From the IMG/VR virus record IMGVR_UViG_3300042453_003626, positions 1-27,687 of that record: a stretch of 27,687 nucleotides of DNA, one strand, 5' to 3'. Shown in pieces: positions 13,727 through 20,386 of the stretch. The position numbers and the translations under genes are program-made. The DNA is from a virus. Below the pieces are notes generated by a model, which had not been told where the DNA came from, ran no database searches, and worked only from the letters and a program-made list of their open reading frames with translations. Within the stretch, counting starts at the first letter, position 1. Each line of letters begins with the position of its first letter.

Positions 13727-14260
13727 ATGGCCGATTTAATGATAGATATAGAAACATTAAGCATTAAGCCAAATGCGGTGGTTCTAACTTTAGGTGCCGT
13801 ACAATTTGATCCATTTAGTCGTGTTGAGACTTTTTTCTCTGAAACATATTTCAGATTTGACATTGAAGAACAACTTGATTTGGGCAGAGATGTTAACGAA
13901 GACACCATAGCTTGGTGGGGTAAACAATCAGACGAATCAAGACTTGAAGCATTAACTGATGAAAATCGTGTTAAATTTAGTGAATATTGTCCTACACTAA
14001 CTAAACTAGTTGTAAATTCAAAGCGAGTATGGGCACAAGGACCCACATTTGATATGTGTATACTTGAAAATCTTTACAGACAAAAAGAAACACCTATTCC
14101 ATGGCAATATTATAATGTGCGAGATAGCAGGACATTGCTGCAAGCATTAGGTGATAGTAGAAATGCCGGTGCGAAAGCACATAATGCATTAGAAGACTGT
14201 AAAGAACAAATTCGTGCTATTAAACGAGTTGTATCAAAGTTTGGATTAACTACATTATGA
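13727..14260 (+). CDS. DEDDh 3'-5' exonuclease (DexA-like)
   Basis: 177 residues of the DnaQ-like fold. Exo I is LMIDIETLS (D7, E9), Exo II is GPTFDMCIL (D109), Exo III is H152-NALED157 (DEDDh type). The AWWGKQSDESR segment (about 62-72) is shared with T4 DexA and related phage/bacterial RNase T-like exonucleases. It probably degrades DNA or RNA 3' ends. It is coupled to the next gene by ATGA. Which nucleic acid is cut cannot be read from sequence. Confidence 0.9.
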   Translation: MADLMIDIETLSIKPNAVVLTLGAVQFDPFSRVETFFSETYFRFDIEEQLDLGRDVNEDTIAWWGKQSDESRLEALTDENRVKFSEYCPTLTKLVVNSKRVWAQGPTFDMCILENLYRQKETPIPWQYYNVRDSRTLLQALGDSRNAGAKAHNALEDCKEQIRAIKRVVSKFGLTTL

Positions 14261-14559
14261 ACATAATTATTGGCGAAGTCGCTGCCGAAAAGCTAAAAGA
14301 AAATTATACAGTGTTAGAACTTGAAACTTTTAAATTAAAAGACAGCAACGTTAAAACATATTGTGTGGTAACTAACATACCTTTTGATGAATTGCCAGAA
14401 CTAGAAAATCTTAAAAAACTACATCAATCTTTTATTGACGCCTATAATAATGGCGAATATCAATTTTGTGATGATGTTATTGAATACTTACGTGGCAAAT
14501 TCGGTGGCGAATTGGATACATTTTATAATACAATTTTTGATAAAATTGTTTCAAAGTAG
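14257..14559 (+). CDS. Small conserved phage protein (100 aa)
   Basis: 100 residues, ATGA overlap with the exonuclease. Beta start (MNIIIGEVAAEKL), an ELETFKLKDSNVKTYCVVTN beta-hairpin, then a helical half (LKKLHQSFIDAYNNGEYQFC; LRGKFGGELDTFYN). No recognised family. The coupling suggests a shared task with the exonuclease. Confidence 0.72.
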   Translation: MNIIIGEVAAEKLKENYTVLELETFKLKDSNVKTYCVVTNIPFDELPELENLKKLHQSFIDAYNNGEYQFCDDVIEYLRGKFGGELDTFYNTIFDKIVSK

Positions 14560-14564
14560 CAACT

Positions 14565-14582
14565 TTGTCACAGGATTGTCAC
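14565..14582 (+). promoter_or_regulatory. Pho box upstream of pstS
   Basis: Two exact 7-bp direct repeats TTGTCAC (14565-14571, 14576-14582) separated by four bases (AGGA): the PhoB box arrangement (7+4+7). The second half-site of the E. coli phoA box is also TTGTCAC. A -10 candidate is TTAAAT (14593-14598, ten bases after the box) or TATGAT (14588-14593). SD AAGGAG 14615-14620. Host PhoB would turn on the phage pstS under phosphate limitation. Confidence 0.78.
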
Positions 14583-14629
14583 ACAACTATGATTAAATAT
14601 CATTGTTAACTAACAAGGAGAATATCATA

Positions 14630-15643
14630 GTGAAGAAGTTAATTACATTTATTATAGCAGCATTTACTGCCACAGTTACATATGCGGCTGATATCACAGG
14701 TGCTGGTGCTACGTTTCCATATCCAATTTATGCCAAGTGGGCAGAGGCGTATAAGAAAGAATCTGGCGTTGGCTTAAACTATCAAAGCATTGGTAGCAGT
14801 GGTGGCGTCAGACAGATAAATGCTGGCACCGTTACTTTTGGTGCTACCGATGCACCTGTAAAAGGTGAAGACTTGGACAAATTAGGCCAAATTCAATTTC
14901 CTGCTATCATAGGCGGCACAGTACCAATTGTAAACTTAGATGGTTTCAAGCCAGGTGAACTGCGTATTACTGGTCCAGTGTTGGCTGAAGTTTTTATGGG
15001 CACCATTACAAAGTGGAATGATCAAAAATTAGTTGCACTCAATCCAGGCAAACGTTTGCCTGATCAAAGCATCACTGTAGTACATCGTGCAGATGGTAGT
15101 GGCACTACATTCAATTGGACAGATTATCTTACCGTAGTAAGTCCAGATTGGGCACAACGTGTAGGTCGTGGTGCAGCAGTTAAATGGCCAGCAACAAGTA
15201 GCGTAGGTGGAAAAGGCAATGAAGGTGTTGCTGCAAACGTTACCCGCATCAAAGGTAGCATTGGTTATGTAGAGTATGCCTATGTAAAGAAAAACAATCT
15301 GGTGTTTATGCAACTACAAAATCGTAGCGGTCGTTGGGTAAGCCCAGATGATATCACCTTTGCGGCTGCTGCCGATGGTGCTGACTGGTTTAGTGTACCT
15401 GGCATGGGATTAAGTATTGTTAATCAACCAAATCCAAATGCATGGCCCGTATCTAGTGCAAGTTTCATCATAATGTATAAAAACCCAAAAGACAAAGAAC
15501 AAAGTGCTGATGTTATTAAGTTCTTTGACTGGGCTTTTAAGAATGGCAAGAATCTTGCTCTAGAGTTAGATTATGTGCCACTGCCAGATACATTGACTAA
15601 TCAAATACGTCAACGTGTTTGGACACAAATCAATAACAAATAA
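14630..15643 (+). CDS. pstS: Periplasmic phosphate-binding protein PstS
   Basis: 337 residues from GTG 14630, chosen because AAGGAG (14615-14620) is nine bases upstream and the result is a clean signal peptide (KKLITFIIAAFTATVTYA, cut before ADITGAGATFP). Phosphate-binding features: GAGATFPYPIYAKW, YQSIGSSGGVRQI, FGATDAPV, RADGSGTTF and GKGNEGVAA. It supplies the host PstCAB transporter and raises phosphate uptake during infection. PstS is a known auxiliary gene of aquatic phages. The sequence is close to betaproteobacterial PstS from memory. It is flanked by a Pho box and a terminator, so it is a single-gene regulon member. Confidence 0.97.
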   Translation: MKKLITFIIAAFTATVTYAADITGAGATFPYPIYAKWAEAYKKESGVGLNYQSIGSSGGVRQINAGTVTFGATDAPVKGEDLDKLGQIQFPAIIGGTVPIVNLDGFKPGELRITGPVLAEVFMGTITKWNDQKLVALNPGKRLPDQSITVVHRADGSGTTFNWTDYLTVVSPDWAQRVGRGAAVKWPATSSVGGKGNEGVAANVTRIKGSIGYVEYAYVKKNNLVFMQLQNRSGRWVSPDDITFAAAADGADWFSVPGMGLSIVNQPNPNAWPVSSASFIIMYKNPKDKEQSADVIKFFDWAFKNGKNLALELDYVPLPDTLTNQIRQRVWTQINNK

Positions 15644-15658
15644 ATCGACCTCAACGAT

Positions 15659-15685
15659 TTGGAGGTGCTGGAATTCGTAACCAGC
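15659..15685 (+). other. tRNA-Leu-like 5' half fragment
   Basis: TTGGAGG then TG, CTG, an 11-base loop GAATTCGTAAC, CAG, C: the same layout as acceptor 5' strand, bases 8-9, D-stem and D-loop of a tRNA-Leu (typical D region GTGGAATTGGTAGACAC). One of the two conserved D-loop Gs is changed (GG to CG), and the rest of a tRNA is absent; the terminator stem takes its place. It could be a decayed tRNA or just a stem-loop in the 3' UTR (TGCTGG/CCAGCA, 6 bp). Confidence 0.35.
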
Positions 15686-15687
15686 AG

Positions 15688-15714
15688 ATAGGATCACAAT
15701 GTGATCCTATTTTT
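15688..15714 (+). terminator. Intrinsic terminator after pstS
   Basis: ATAGGATCAC (15688-15697), AAT loop, GTGATCCTAT (15701-15710), followed by TTTT: perfect 10-bp stem, classical form. It isolates the pstS unit from the next gene. Confidence 0.9.
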
Positions 15715-15721
15715 ATTTCTA

Positions 15722-15729
15722 CATAAATA
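15722..15729 (+). promoter_or_regulatory. Putative late-type promoter before the nucleotidyltransferase
   Basis: CATAAATA directly after the pstS terminator, five bases before ATG 15735. With T4-like spacing the transcript would begin at or next to the ATG, so this gene may have a leaderless message. No SD is seen. Confidence 0.45.
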
Positions 15730-15734
15730 TATGA

Positions 15735-16727
15735 ATGAAAATACGTGAAATAATATTAGAAGGTGGATGGGCTAGCAGCAAAACACAAAGCACAGTTCTT
15801 ACTCCTGGATTGCTACAACGAGTTGTACAACATTTAACATCAGAAATTCAGCCAAAACTAAATGCATGGTTTAAATCTAACAACATAGAGCCTATACAAT
15901 TTGGCAATCCAGTAGGCAGTGGCACATACTATCAAAGACATTTACAAACACAGCCAGACAAGCAGTATGGTGATATAGATATACAGTTTATTATCCCTAG
16001 ATTATCTGACAAATCCACAAATGAGAATAGAAAGTTTTATTACGATTTAATCAAGCAATATGGTGATGCTAGTGGAGCATTTGAAACAGAAAATGGTAAA
16101 AACATCATAGTCAACATTGGCAGCGATGATTATGTGCAAATAGATTTGGTAAGTTTGTTTAGTAATCTAGTAGACTGGAGTTCAATTTTGACTCCGCCAG
16201 AAGGCGTTAAAGGAGTATTGAGTGCAAGTCTATATTCAGCACTAGCAGAGGCACTAAACTTAAGTATCAGTGATTTAGGTATTCAATTAAAAGTATCTAA
16301 TGGTAAAATAGTTCCATTTTCAAAACAAAAAGATGTAGAAACCTTAAATGTAACGACAAATCGTAAAGCGTGGGCTGTAGATTTAGTAAGATTTTTCAAG
16401 TGTAGAGAAATTGATCCACTACTTGAAAAATATCCCGGCATGGGCGATGAAATCACTATAGAACAACTCATAGGCTCAATAGTTGGCATTGCAAGAACGT
16501 TAGAGCTAAATGAAAAATTATCAATAACTGGACTAAATTATTCTAGTGCTGCCGAATTGATAACTACAATTAAAAACATTTACTTAAGTAAAATTGACAA
16601 AGTTATTAATTCAAGTAAATTTGATAAAGCAACCACACCTGAAGCTCAAGCTTTAGCGGAAAAAACTAAAAAAGTTTTGTATAACGGTAGTAGAGCTATT
16701 GCAAATTCATTTGACAATAAAATGTAA
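15735..16727 (+). CDS. Polymerase-beta-type nucleotidyltransferase with capsid-targeting-like N-terminus
   Basis: 330 residues. The nucleotidyltransferase core shows NPVGSGTYYQRHL (G61-S62-G63), then YGDIDIQF with D80/D82, and a third acidic residue D137 in VQIDLV, the hGS...DxD...D triad of the superfamily. C-terminal helices (about 200-300) may form the acceptor-binding part. The N-terminus MKIREIILE followed by GGWAS resembles T4 capsid-targeting sequences (MKxxxEFIxE, cut by the gp21 prohead protease after Glu). It may therefore be packaged in the head and injected (inference). Substrate unknown: it could nucleotidylate tRNA, protein or nucleotide. It is behind a late-type promoter and ends 22 bases before a secreted protein. 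Confidence 0.8.
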   Translation: MKIREIILEGGWASSKTQSTVLTPGLLQRVVQHLTSEIQPKLNAWFKSNNIEPIQFGNPVGSGTYYQRHLQTQPDKQYGDIDIQFIIPRLSDKSTNENRKFYYDLIKQYGDASGAFETENGKNIIVNIGSDDYVQIDLVSLFSNLVDWSSILTPPEGVKGVLSASLYSALAEALNLSISDLGIQLKVSNGKIVPFSKQKDVETLNVTTNRKAWAVDLVRFFKCREIDPLLEKYPGMGDEITIEQLIGSIVGIARTLELNEKLSITGLNYSSAAELITTIKNIYLSKIDKVINSSKFDKATTPEAQALAEKTKKVLYNGSRAIANSFDNKM

Positions 16728-16749
16728 CACACCTTTATAAGGAAATAAA

Positions 16750-17067
16750 ATGAAAAAAACAATTACAGCAATTGCTATACTACTAGCAACGTCTATGTCG
16801 TCTATTGCCCAAACCAAAGTAGAAAAGTCAGTTATTTGTTTTGAAACAAAAAAACTATTTGAGCTACTAATGAAGAGGTATGGTGAGCATCCTGTATTTT
16901 TAGGACAGCTTGATGACGAGGTGGCGAAGAAACTAAAATACAGTGTTGTTGTACTATACAATCCACTAGAAGATACATTTTCAATAGTGGAATTTAACGA
17001 AGGTAGAGCATGTTTACTTTCGACTGGAAATTCTGTAGAATTTTCAATGCCGAAGCCTATAAATTAA
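16750..17067 (+). CDS. Secreted small protein, paralogue 1 (105 aa)
   Basis: Signal peptide MKKTITAIAILLATSMSSIAQ, cut near AQ-TKVEK. The mature part shares an ordered pattern with the protein at 17131-17511: VIC, K-F/L-E-LLM, P-V-F-L, VVVLYNP-ED-FSI, FNE-ACLL-TGN-VEF. Two cysteines (VIC and ACLL) are conserved in both and could form a disulfide in the periplasm. No known family. SD AAGGAAA precedes the ATG. Confidence 0.82.
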   Translation: MKKTITAIAILLATSMSSIAQTKVEKSVICFETKKLFELLMKRYGEHPVFLGQLDDEVAKKLKYSVVVLYNPLEDTFSIVEFNEGRACLLSTGNSVEFSMPKPIN

Positions 17068-17071
17068 AAAT

Positions 17072-17100
17072 TTGACACTAACTAACAAAACTGCTATACT
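17072..17100 (+). promoter_or_regulatory. Strong sigma70-type promoter
   Basis: TTGACA (17072-17077), 17-base spacer, TGc extended -10 and TATACT (17095-17100). This is near consensus and would give a leader of about 24 bases before ATG 17131, with SD TTGGAG. It lies between the two secreted paralogues, so the second can be expressed alone. Confidence 0.8.
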
Positions 17101-17130
17101 GAAATTCCTAAAATAGTTGGAGTTTTGTAA

Positions 17131-17511
17131 ATGAAAAAGTTTGTTATCTCGATTAGCTTGTTGATGATCGCGGGTGTGGCATTTGCACAACAAAAATCGG
17201 GGTCTAACAAAACATGGCAATTGACTCATAAAGTCATATGTGACACGCCCGAAAAAATGTTTCATCGATACATGGAGTTTCTGGCTCAACGTCCCATTTT
17301 TTTAGCTAACGCAAGCCCAACACTTTCTCTTTCAAAGAAAATTCCTGCTGGTGGAATCATTGTGCTTTACAATAAGAATAAGGATCGCTTCTCAATATTT
17401 CAGTTCAACGAAAACGCTGCTTGTTTGCTTGCTCAAGGAAATACAGTTGAATTTGGCAATGAGGTTGATTTTGATCCTGAAATTCTAAATCAAATTCGTG
17501 AACAAAAATAA
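17131..17511 (+). CDS. Secreted small protein, paralogue 2 (126 aa)
   Basis: Signal peptide MKKFVISISLLMIAGVAFA, cut before QQKSG. Mature pattern as in its neighbour: HKVICDTPEKMFHRYMEF, RPIFLANASP, GGIIVLYNKNKDRFSIFQF, NENAACLLAQGNTVEFG. It has an extra acidic tail (DFDPEILNQIREQK). The pair arose by duplication and has diverged strongly. It is under its own strong promoter, so probably early. Role unknown; the location suggests an envelope target. Confidence 0.82.
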   Translation: MKKFVISISLLMIAGVAFAQQKSGSNKTWQLTHKVICDTPEKMFHRYMEFLAQRPIFLANASPTLSLSKKIPAGGIIVLYNKNKDRFSIFQFNENAACLLAQGNTVEFGNEVDFDPEILNQIREQK

Positions 17512-17516
17512 ATATC

Positions 17517-17544
17517 TTGTATATGCTTTTACTGCATATATAAT
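17517..17544 (+). promoter_or_regulatory. Sigma70-type promoter with inverted repeat
   Basis: TTGTAT (17517-17522), 16-base spacer, TATAAT (17539-17544). TATATGC (17520-17526) and GCATATA (17534-17540) form a 7-bp inverted repeat across the spacer, a possible operator. AATAAATA (17507-17514), at the end of the previous gene, is a weak late-type candidate. Drives the dehydrogenase gene. Confidence 0.6.
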
Positions 17545-17569
17545 ACTGTATTACATTTAAAGGGTGAAC

Positions 17570-18820
17570 ATGATCAAAAGAGAAAAAATAGGATTTATTG
17601 GTATTGGAAAATTAGGACTTGATTGTGCAGAAGTCATGGCCGAACGTCATGAAGTTCGTGGCTATGACATTGTTCCACGTACAAGTTCTACAGTAAAAGT
17701 ATGCGATATTGCAGAATTAGTTAGTGAAAGTGATTGGATTTTTATTGCTGTTCCAACACCACACACAGAAGGATATGATGGTTCTGTGCCCAGTAGTCAT
17801 ATGCCACCTAAAGACTTCGGTCACGATGCAGTTATTGATGCTATCAATAAAATCAACACATATGCAACTACTACAAAGAAAGTTGTATTAATTAGCACGG
17901 TACTACCAGGCACAACACGTAAACATTTTGTTTCACTATTAGATAGTAAACATCTGTTCTTATACAATCCATACTTAATTGCCATGGGCAGTGTAAAGTG
18001 GGATATGGCAAACCCAGAGATGGTCATTATTGGTACTGAAGACGGTAGCATTACCGGTGTAGCGGGTGAACTTATTAATCTGTATAAGACTATCATGCAG
18101 AATGATCCACGGTACGAAGTTGGTACCTGGGACGAGTGTGAGGCCATTAAGATTTTCTACAATACATTCATCAGTGCAAAAGTTGGTCTGGTGAATATGA
18201 TTCAAGACTTTGCTATGCGTATTGGTAATATCAATGTAGATGTTGTAACGAATGCTCTAGCACGTAGTACCATGCGAATCATGGGACCAAAGTATATGAC
18301 TGCTGGTATGGGCGACGCTGGTGCATGTCATCCACGTGATAATATTGCTCTGCGTTGGCTAGCGCAAGAATATAACTTAGGTTATGATTTGTTTGATACT
18401 GTAATGCATGCCCGTGAGATTCAAGCAAAAAATCTTGCAGCATTTTTAGCTAGTGTTGCTAGTCAAAATAGTTTACCGATTGCAATTCATGGCAAAGCTT
18501 ATAAGCCAGATGTGCCTTACTGTATTGGCAGTTATTCTACTCTTGTAGGATTTTATCTTAAAGAAATGGGATTTGCAGTAAAGTATCTAGATCCATTAGC
18601 AGATGATCCAGCTGATGTAGTTGAAAAGCTTGAAGGGCCACATGTATTACTATGGGCACACGATAGGCAAATTACCTATGAATATACGGGCGAACAAACC
18701 AAGACGCAGCCTTATTGTGAAATCCCTGCTTCTTCCGTTATTGTTGATCCATGGCGTAAGTTAGTATCAACTGATAGCATCAAAGTTATACATTACGGTA
18801 ATACCAGACACACTGGTTGA
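17570..18820 (+). CDS. UDP-glucose/GDP-mannose dehydrogenase family enzyme
   Basis: 416 residues, NAD-dependent oxidation of a nucleotide sugar to the uronic acid. The Rossmann start KIGFIGIGKLGLDCA holds GxGxxG. The family features follow: IAVPTP (59-64), NPEMVIIG, FYNTFISAKVGLVN (K204, N209) and GACHPRDN with the catalytic C253, then the C-terminal domain (IAIHGKAYKPDVPY; YLDPLA). Start ATG 17570 is preferred over GTG 17564 because AAAGGG (17559-17564) then has correct spacing. It probably supplies sugar precursors for glycosyl transfer or reshapes host surface polysaccharide; the exact sugar is unknown. Such dehydrogenases occur in other aquatic phages. Confidence 0.92.
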   Translation: MIKREKIGFIGIGKLGLDCAEVMAERHEVRGYDIVPRTSSTVKVCDIAELVSESDWIFIAVPTPHTEGYDGSVPSSHMPPKDFGHDAVIDAINKINTYATTTKKVVLISTVLPGTTRKHFVSLLDSKHLFLYNPYLIAMGSVKWDMANPEMVIIGTEDGSITGVAGELINLYKTIMQNDPRYEVGTWDECEAIKIFYNTFISAKVGLVNMIQDFAMRIGNINVDVVTNALARSTMRIMGPKYMTAGMGDAGACHPRDNIALRWLAQEYNLGYDLFDTVMHAREIQAKNLAAFLASVASQNSLPIAIHGKAYKPDVPYCIGSYSTLVGFYLKEMGFAVKYLDPLADDPADVVEKLEGPHVLLWAHDRQITYEYTGEQTKTQPYCEIPASSVIVDPWRKLVSTDSIKVIHYGNTRHTG

Positions 18821-18836
18821 TTTTTACTATGAGTTA

Positions 18837-18863
18837 CATAAATATTACTAAAATGGTAATATT
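18837..18863 (+). promoter_or_regulatory. Late-type promoter and leader hairpin
   Basis: CATAAATA (18837-18844) overlaps the first arm of an 8-bp inverted repeat: AATATTAC (18841-18848), 7-base loop, GTAATATT (18856-18863), ending three bases before ATG 18866. In RNA it could hide the start region or protect the 5' end. No SD is seen. Confidence 0.45.
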
Positions 18864-18865
18864 TT

Positions 18866-19582
18866 ATGAACAATTTTGCACAGTATAATCTTGAGATTTT
18901 CAATGCTTTTTGCGCCCATCAGAAAAAACAGGACATAATTGATAAGAAAAAACATATTATAGAATCGGTTGAAGACTACTATAATAAAGTATCTGACACC
19001 TATCTTTTTATTGGGTTTAATCCAGCAATCATAGACATGCATCGTAATAAAAAAATCTATGTTTGTGAAATTGATACAGTAATTGATAGGTGGTTTACCG
19101 ATAATGATATAAACGTTACCGTAGTTAATTCGCTTGATAAACATTATGATTGTGTAATAGCAACTGAAGAATATTTGACATTTGTTAACGATGAAGCCGA
19201 GCAATTGAACAAAATTAAATTACTATGTGATTTAAGCAATGAAATGCTGATTACTACCGTAAAAGATTATAAGAATCAAGATTTCAAAGAACGTGAATAT
19301 AGTCAGCCAGCGGTAATACGAAATAATGAACTTATGGCATATGTTGAAATGCATGATTGGTCACATCACGATAGAAATGCATGGAAATCTTATCTATACA
19401 AGCTAGAAAAATTAAATTCTGCTTGTTTGGGAGAATGGAATAGACGTACACTGTATTTCAAACAATTTGCCAAATTTGCATATGACAACGGTGCTAGTGA
19501 TTTTCTTGTACATAAAAACATCATGTATAAGAGCATATTGAAGAAAAATTATGAACATGTAATTAGTGTTAGATTCGAATGA
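18866..19582 (+). CDS. Conserved phage protein, possible degenerate methyltransferase fold (238 aa)
   Basis: 238 residues. The middle reads like a Rossmann sheet: TYLFIGFNPAII (residues about 47-58), KKIYVCEIDTVIDRW, VTVVNSLDKHYDCVIATEEYLTF, NEMLITTVKDYKNQDF. This resembles SAM-methyltransferase order, but the glycine-rich motif I (GxGxG) is missing, replaced by GFNP. The end (HDWSHHDRNAWKSYLYKL; WNRRTLYFKQFAKFAYDNG) is rich in aromatic residues and may be a conserved surface. I recall similar unannotated proteins in T4-like marine phages. ATGA coupling to the first FxLRW-like gene joins it to the array. Confidence 0.75.
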   Translation: MNNFAQYNLEIFNAFCAHQKKQDIIDKKKHIIESVEDYYNKVSDTYLFIGFNPAIIDMHRNKKIYVCEIDTVIDRWFTDNDINVTVVNSLDKHYDCVIATEEYLTFVNDEAEQLNKIKLLCDLSNEMLITTVKDYKNQDFKEREYSQPAVIRNNELMAYVEMHDWSHHDRNAWKSYLYKLEKLNSACLGEWNRRTLYFKQFAKFAYDNGASDFLVHKNIMYKSILKKNYEHVISVRFE

Positions 19583-19887
19583 CAAATGCAACGAAATTAG
19601 ATCGCAGACATACTGGATATGGACATTTTACATACTATGTTAAACCAAGGGTCAGTTATCTAGAGTATAACAACAAGCAAACTTTCTATGAATGGAGAGA
19701 CTGGTGTTGGGAAACATGGGGCTCAAGTAAAGAGATAGATGAATGGCTAAGCGACATCAGATCACGAACGCTAGTAAAATCAGTATCACATAATGAGCAT
19801 TGGGTTTGGCAGAATGATGAACATTCCTGTAGAATATTTCTCAGAACTGATGCTGAATTAGCATTATTTTTACTTAAGTGGAAATAA
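19579..19887 (+). CDS. Array member 0: divergent FxLLKW-ending protein (102 aa)
   Basis: First and most divergent member of the downstream family. It has the W-C-x-E helix (WRDWCWETWG), a polar insert, and the closing block VWQNDEHS...IFLRTDAELALFLLKWK; the family end FxLRWS appears here as FLLKWK. It has many Trp residues. Start ATG 19579 overlaps the previous stop (ATGA). Its last codons are TTA CTT AAG TGG AAA TAA, without the SD-like codons used in the coupled members, as expected because the next gene has its own promoter. Confidence 0.75.
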   Translation: MTNATKLDRRHTGYGHFTYYVKPRVSYLEYNNKQTFYEWRDWCWETWGSSKEIDEWLSDIRSRTLVKSVSHNEHWVWQNDEHSCRIFLRTDAELALFLLKWK

Positions 19888-19914
19888 AGTAAAAATCCGA
19901 TTTTACACATTTAG

Positions 19915-19944
19915 TTGACATAAATTATTTTCTAATGTTAGAAT
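19915..19944 (+). promoter_or_regulatory. Strong sigma70-type promoter of the array
   Basis: TTGACA (19915-19920), 18-base spacer, TGt extended -10 with TAGAAT (19939-19944). One of the best promoters in the window. Transcription would start about 20 bases before ATG 19971 and run through the overlapped array genes to about 22326. Confidence 0.82.
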
Positions 19945-19963
19945 AGAAAATAAATTCAATGTA

Positions 19964-19979
19964 ATTTGACATGTCAAAT
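19964..19979. repeat. 16-bp perfect palindrome over the first array start codon
   Basis: ATTTGACATGTCAAAT is a perfect 16-bp palindrome whose centre CATG contains the ATG of member 1 (19971). It lies about 20 bases after the -10, the right place for a dimeric repressor operator. As RNA, it could fold only weakly because it has no loop. Confidence 0.6.
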
Positions 19980-20192
19980 ACAGTAAAATTAAAACATGAC
20001 CTTACGTATGAGCAAGAACGTTGGCTGACAGAAAATATCGGCCCTAAACTTTATCATCTTCATTACAAATACGGCGGCGCAGGCTGGCATGTAGTTCGTG
20101 ATTTTGACTCAAAGTACTCAAAGAGTTTTAATCACTATATTAGTTTCGAGGACGAACAAATAGCAACATTGTTTATTTTGAGGTGGCTATGA
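19971..20192 (+). CDS. Array member 1: FxLRW-family protein (73 aa)
   Basis: Shows the family plan clearly. An N-terminal helix with a W-L/C-x-E-x-x-G core (ERWLTENIGP) is followed by a variable middle (YHLHYKYGGAGWHVVRDF) and the constant C-terminal block (HYISFEDEQIATLFILRWL): strand, F-x-[DN]E-x-D/x-A, helix F-x-L-R-W. No known domain is recognised. It is the first gene after the strong promoter and palindrome. The last codons, TTG AGG TGG CTA TGA, also hold the SD and part of the start of member 2. Confidence 0.85.
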   Translation: MSNTVKLKHDLTYEQERWLTENIGPKLYHLHYKYGGAGWHVVRDFDSKYSKSFNHYISFEDEQIATLFILRWL

Positions 20193-20386
20193 GAGTTCAT
20201 GATTTTGGACTTGGTAAAACACTCATCTATAGATATAGAGTGGATATTCCTCGAGAGAATACAACTTCAATGGAAATTGTAGGAAAATGGTTAGAGGAAA
20301 ATAATATACAATGTTCACTAATTCCAGGACACGTTTTCTTTAGAAATGAGCAAGATGCTATGATGTTTATTTTGAGGTGGTCATGA
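20189..20386 (+). CDS. Array member 2: FxLRWS protein (65 aa)
   Basis: Start ATG 20189 overlaps the previous TGA; the GTG at 20183 lies inside the SD and is unlikely to be used. Basic N-terminus (MRVHDFGLGKTLIYRYRVD), then MEIVGKWLEENNI, the W-L-E-E helix, and the end VFFRNEQDAMMFILRWS. A short middle makes this close to the minimal form of the family. Confidence 0.84.
   Translation: MRVHDFGLGKTLIYRYRVDIPRENTTSMEIVGKWLEENNIQCSLIPGHVFFRNEQDAMMFILRWS

Noticed and set aside
13720-14046. 108-aa open frame on the minus strand opposite the exonuclease
   Set aside because: The plus strand carries the DEDDh motifs; the minus frame has no start signals.
16707-16961. 84-aa minus-strand frame over the first secreted paralogue
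   Set aside because: Antisense to a clear signal-peptide protein with a paralogue.
18848-19204. 118-aa hydrophobic open frame on the minus strand
   Set aside because: Antisense to the 238-aa gene; apparent membrane segments come from AT-rich codons read backwards.
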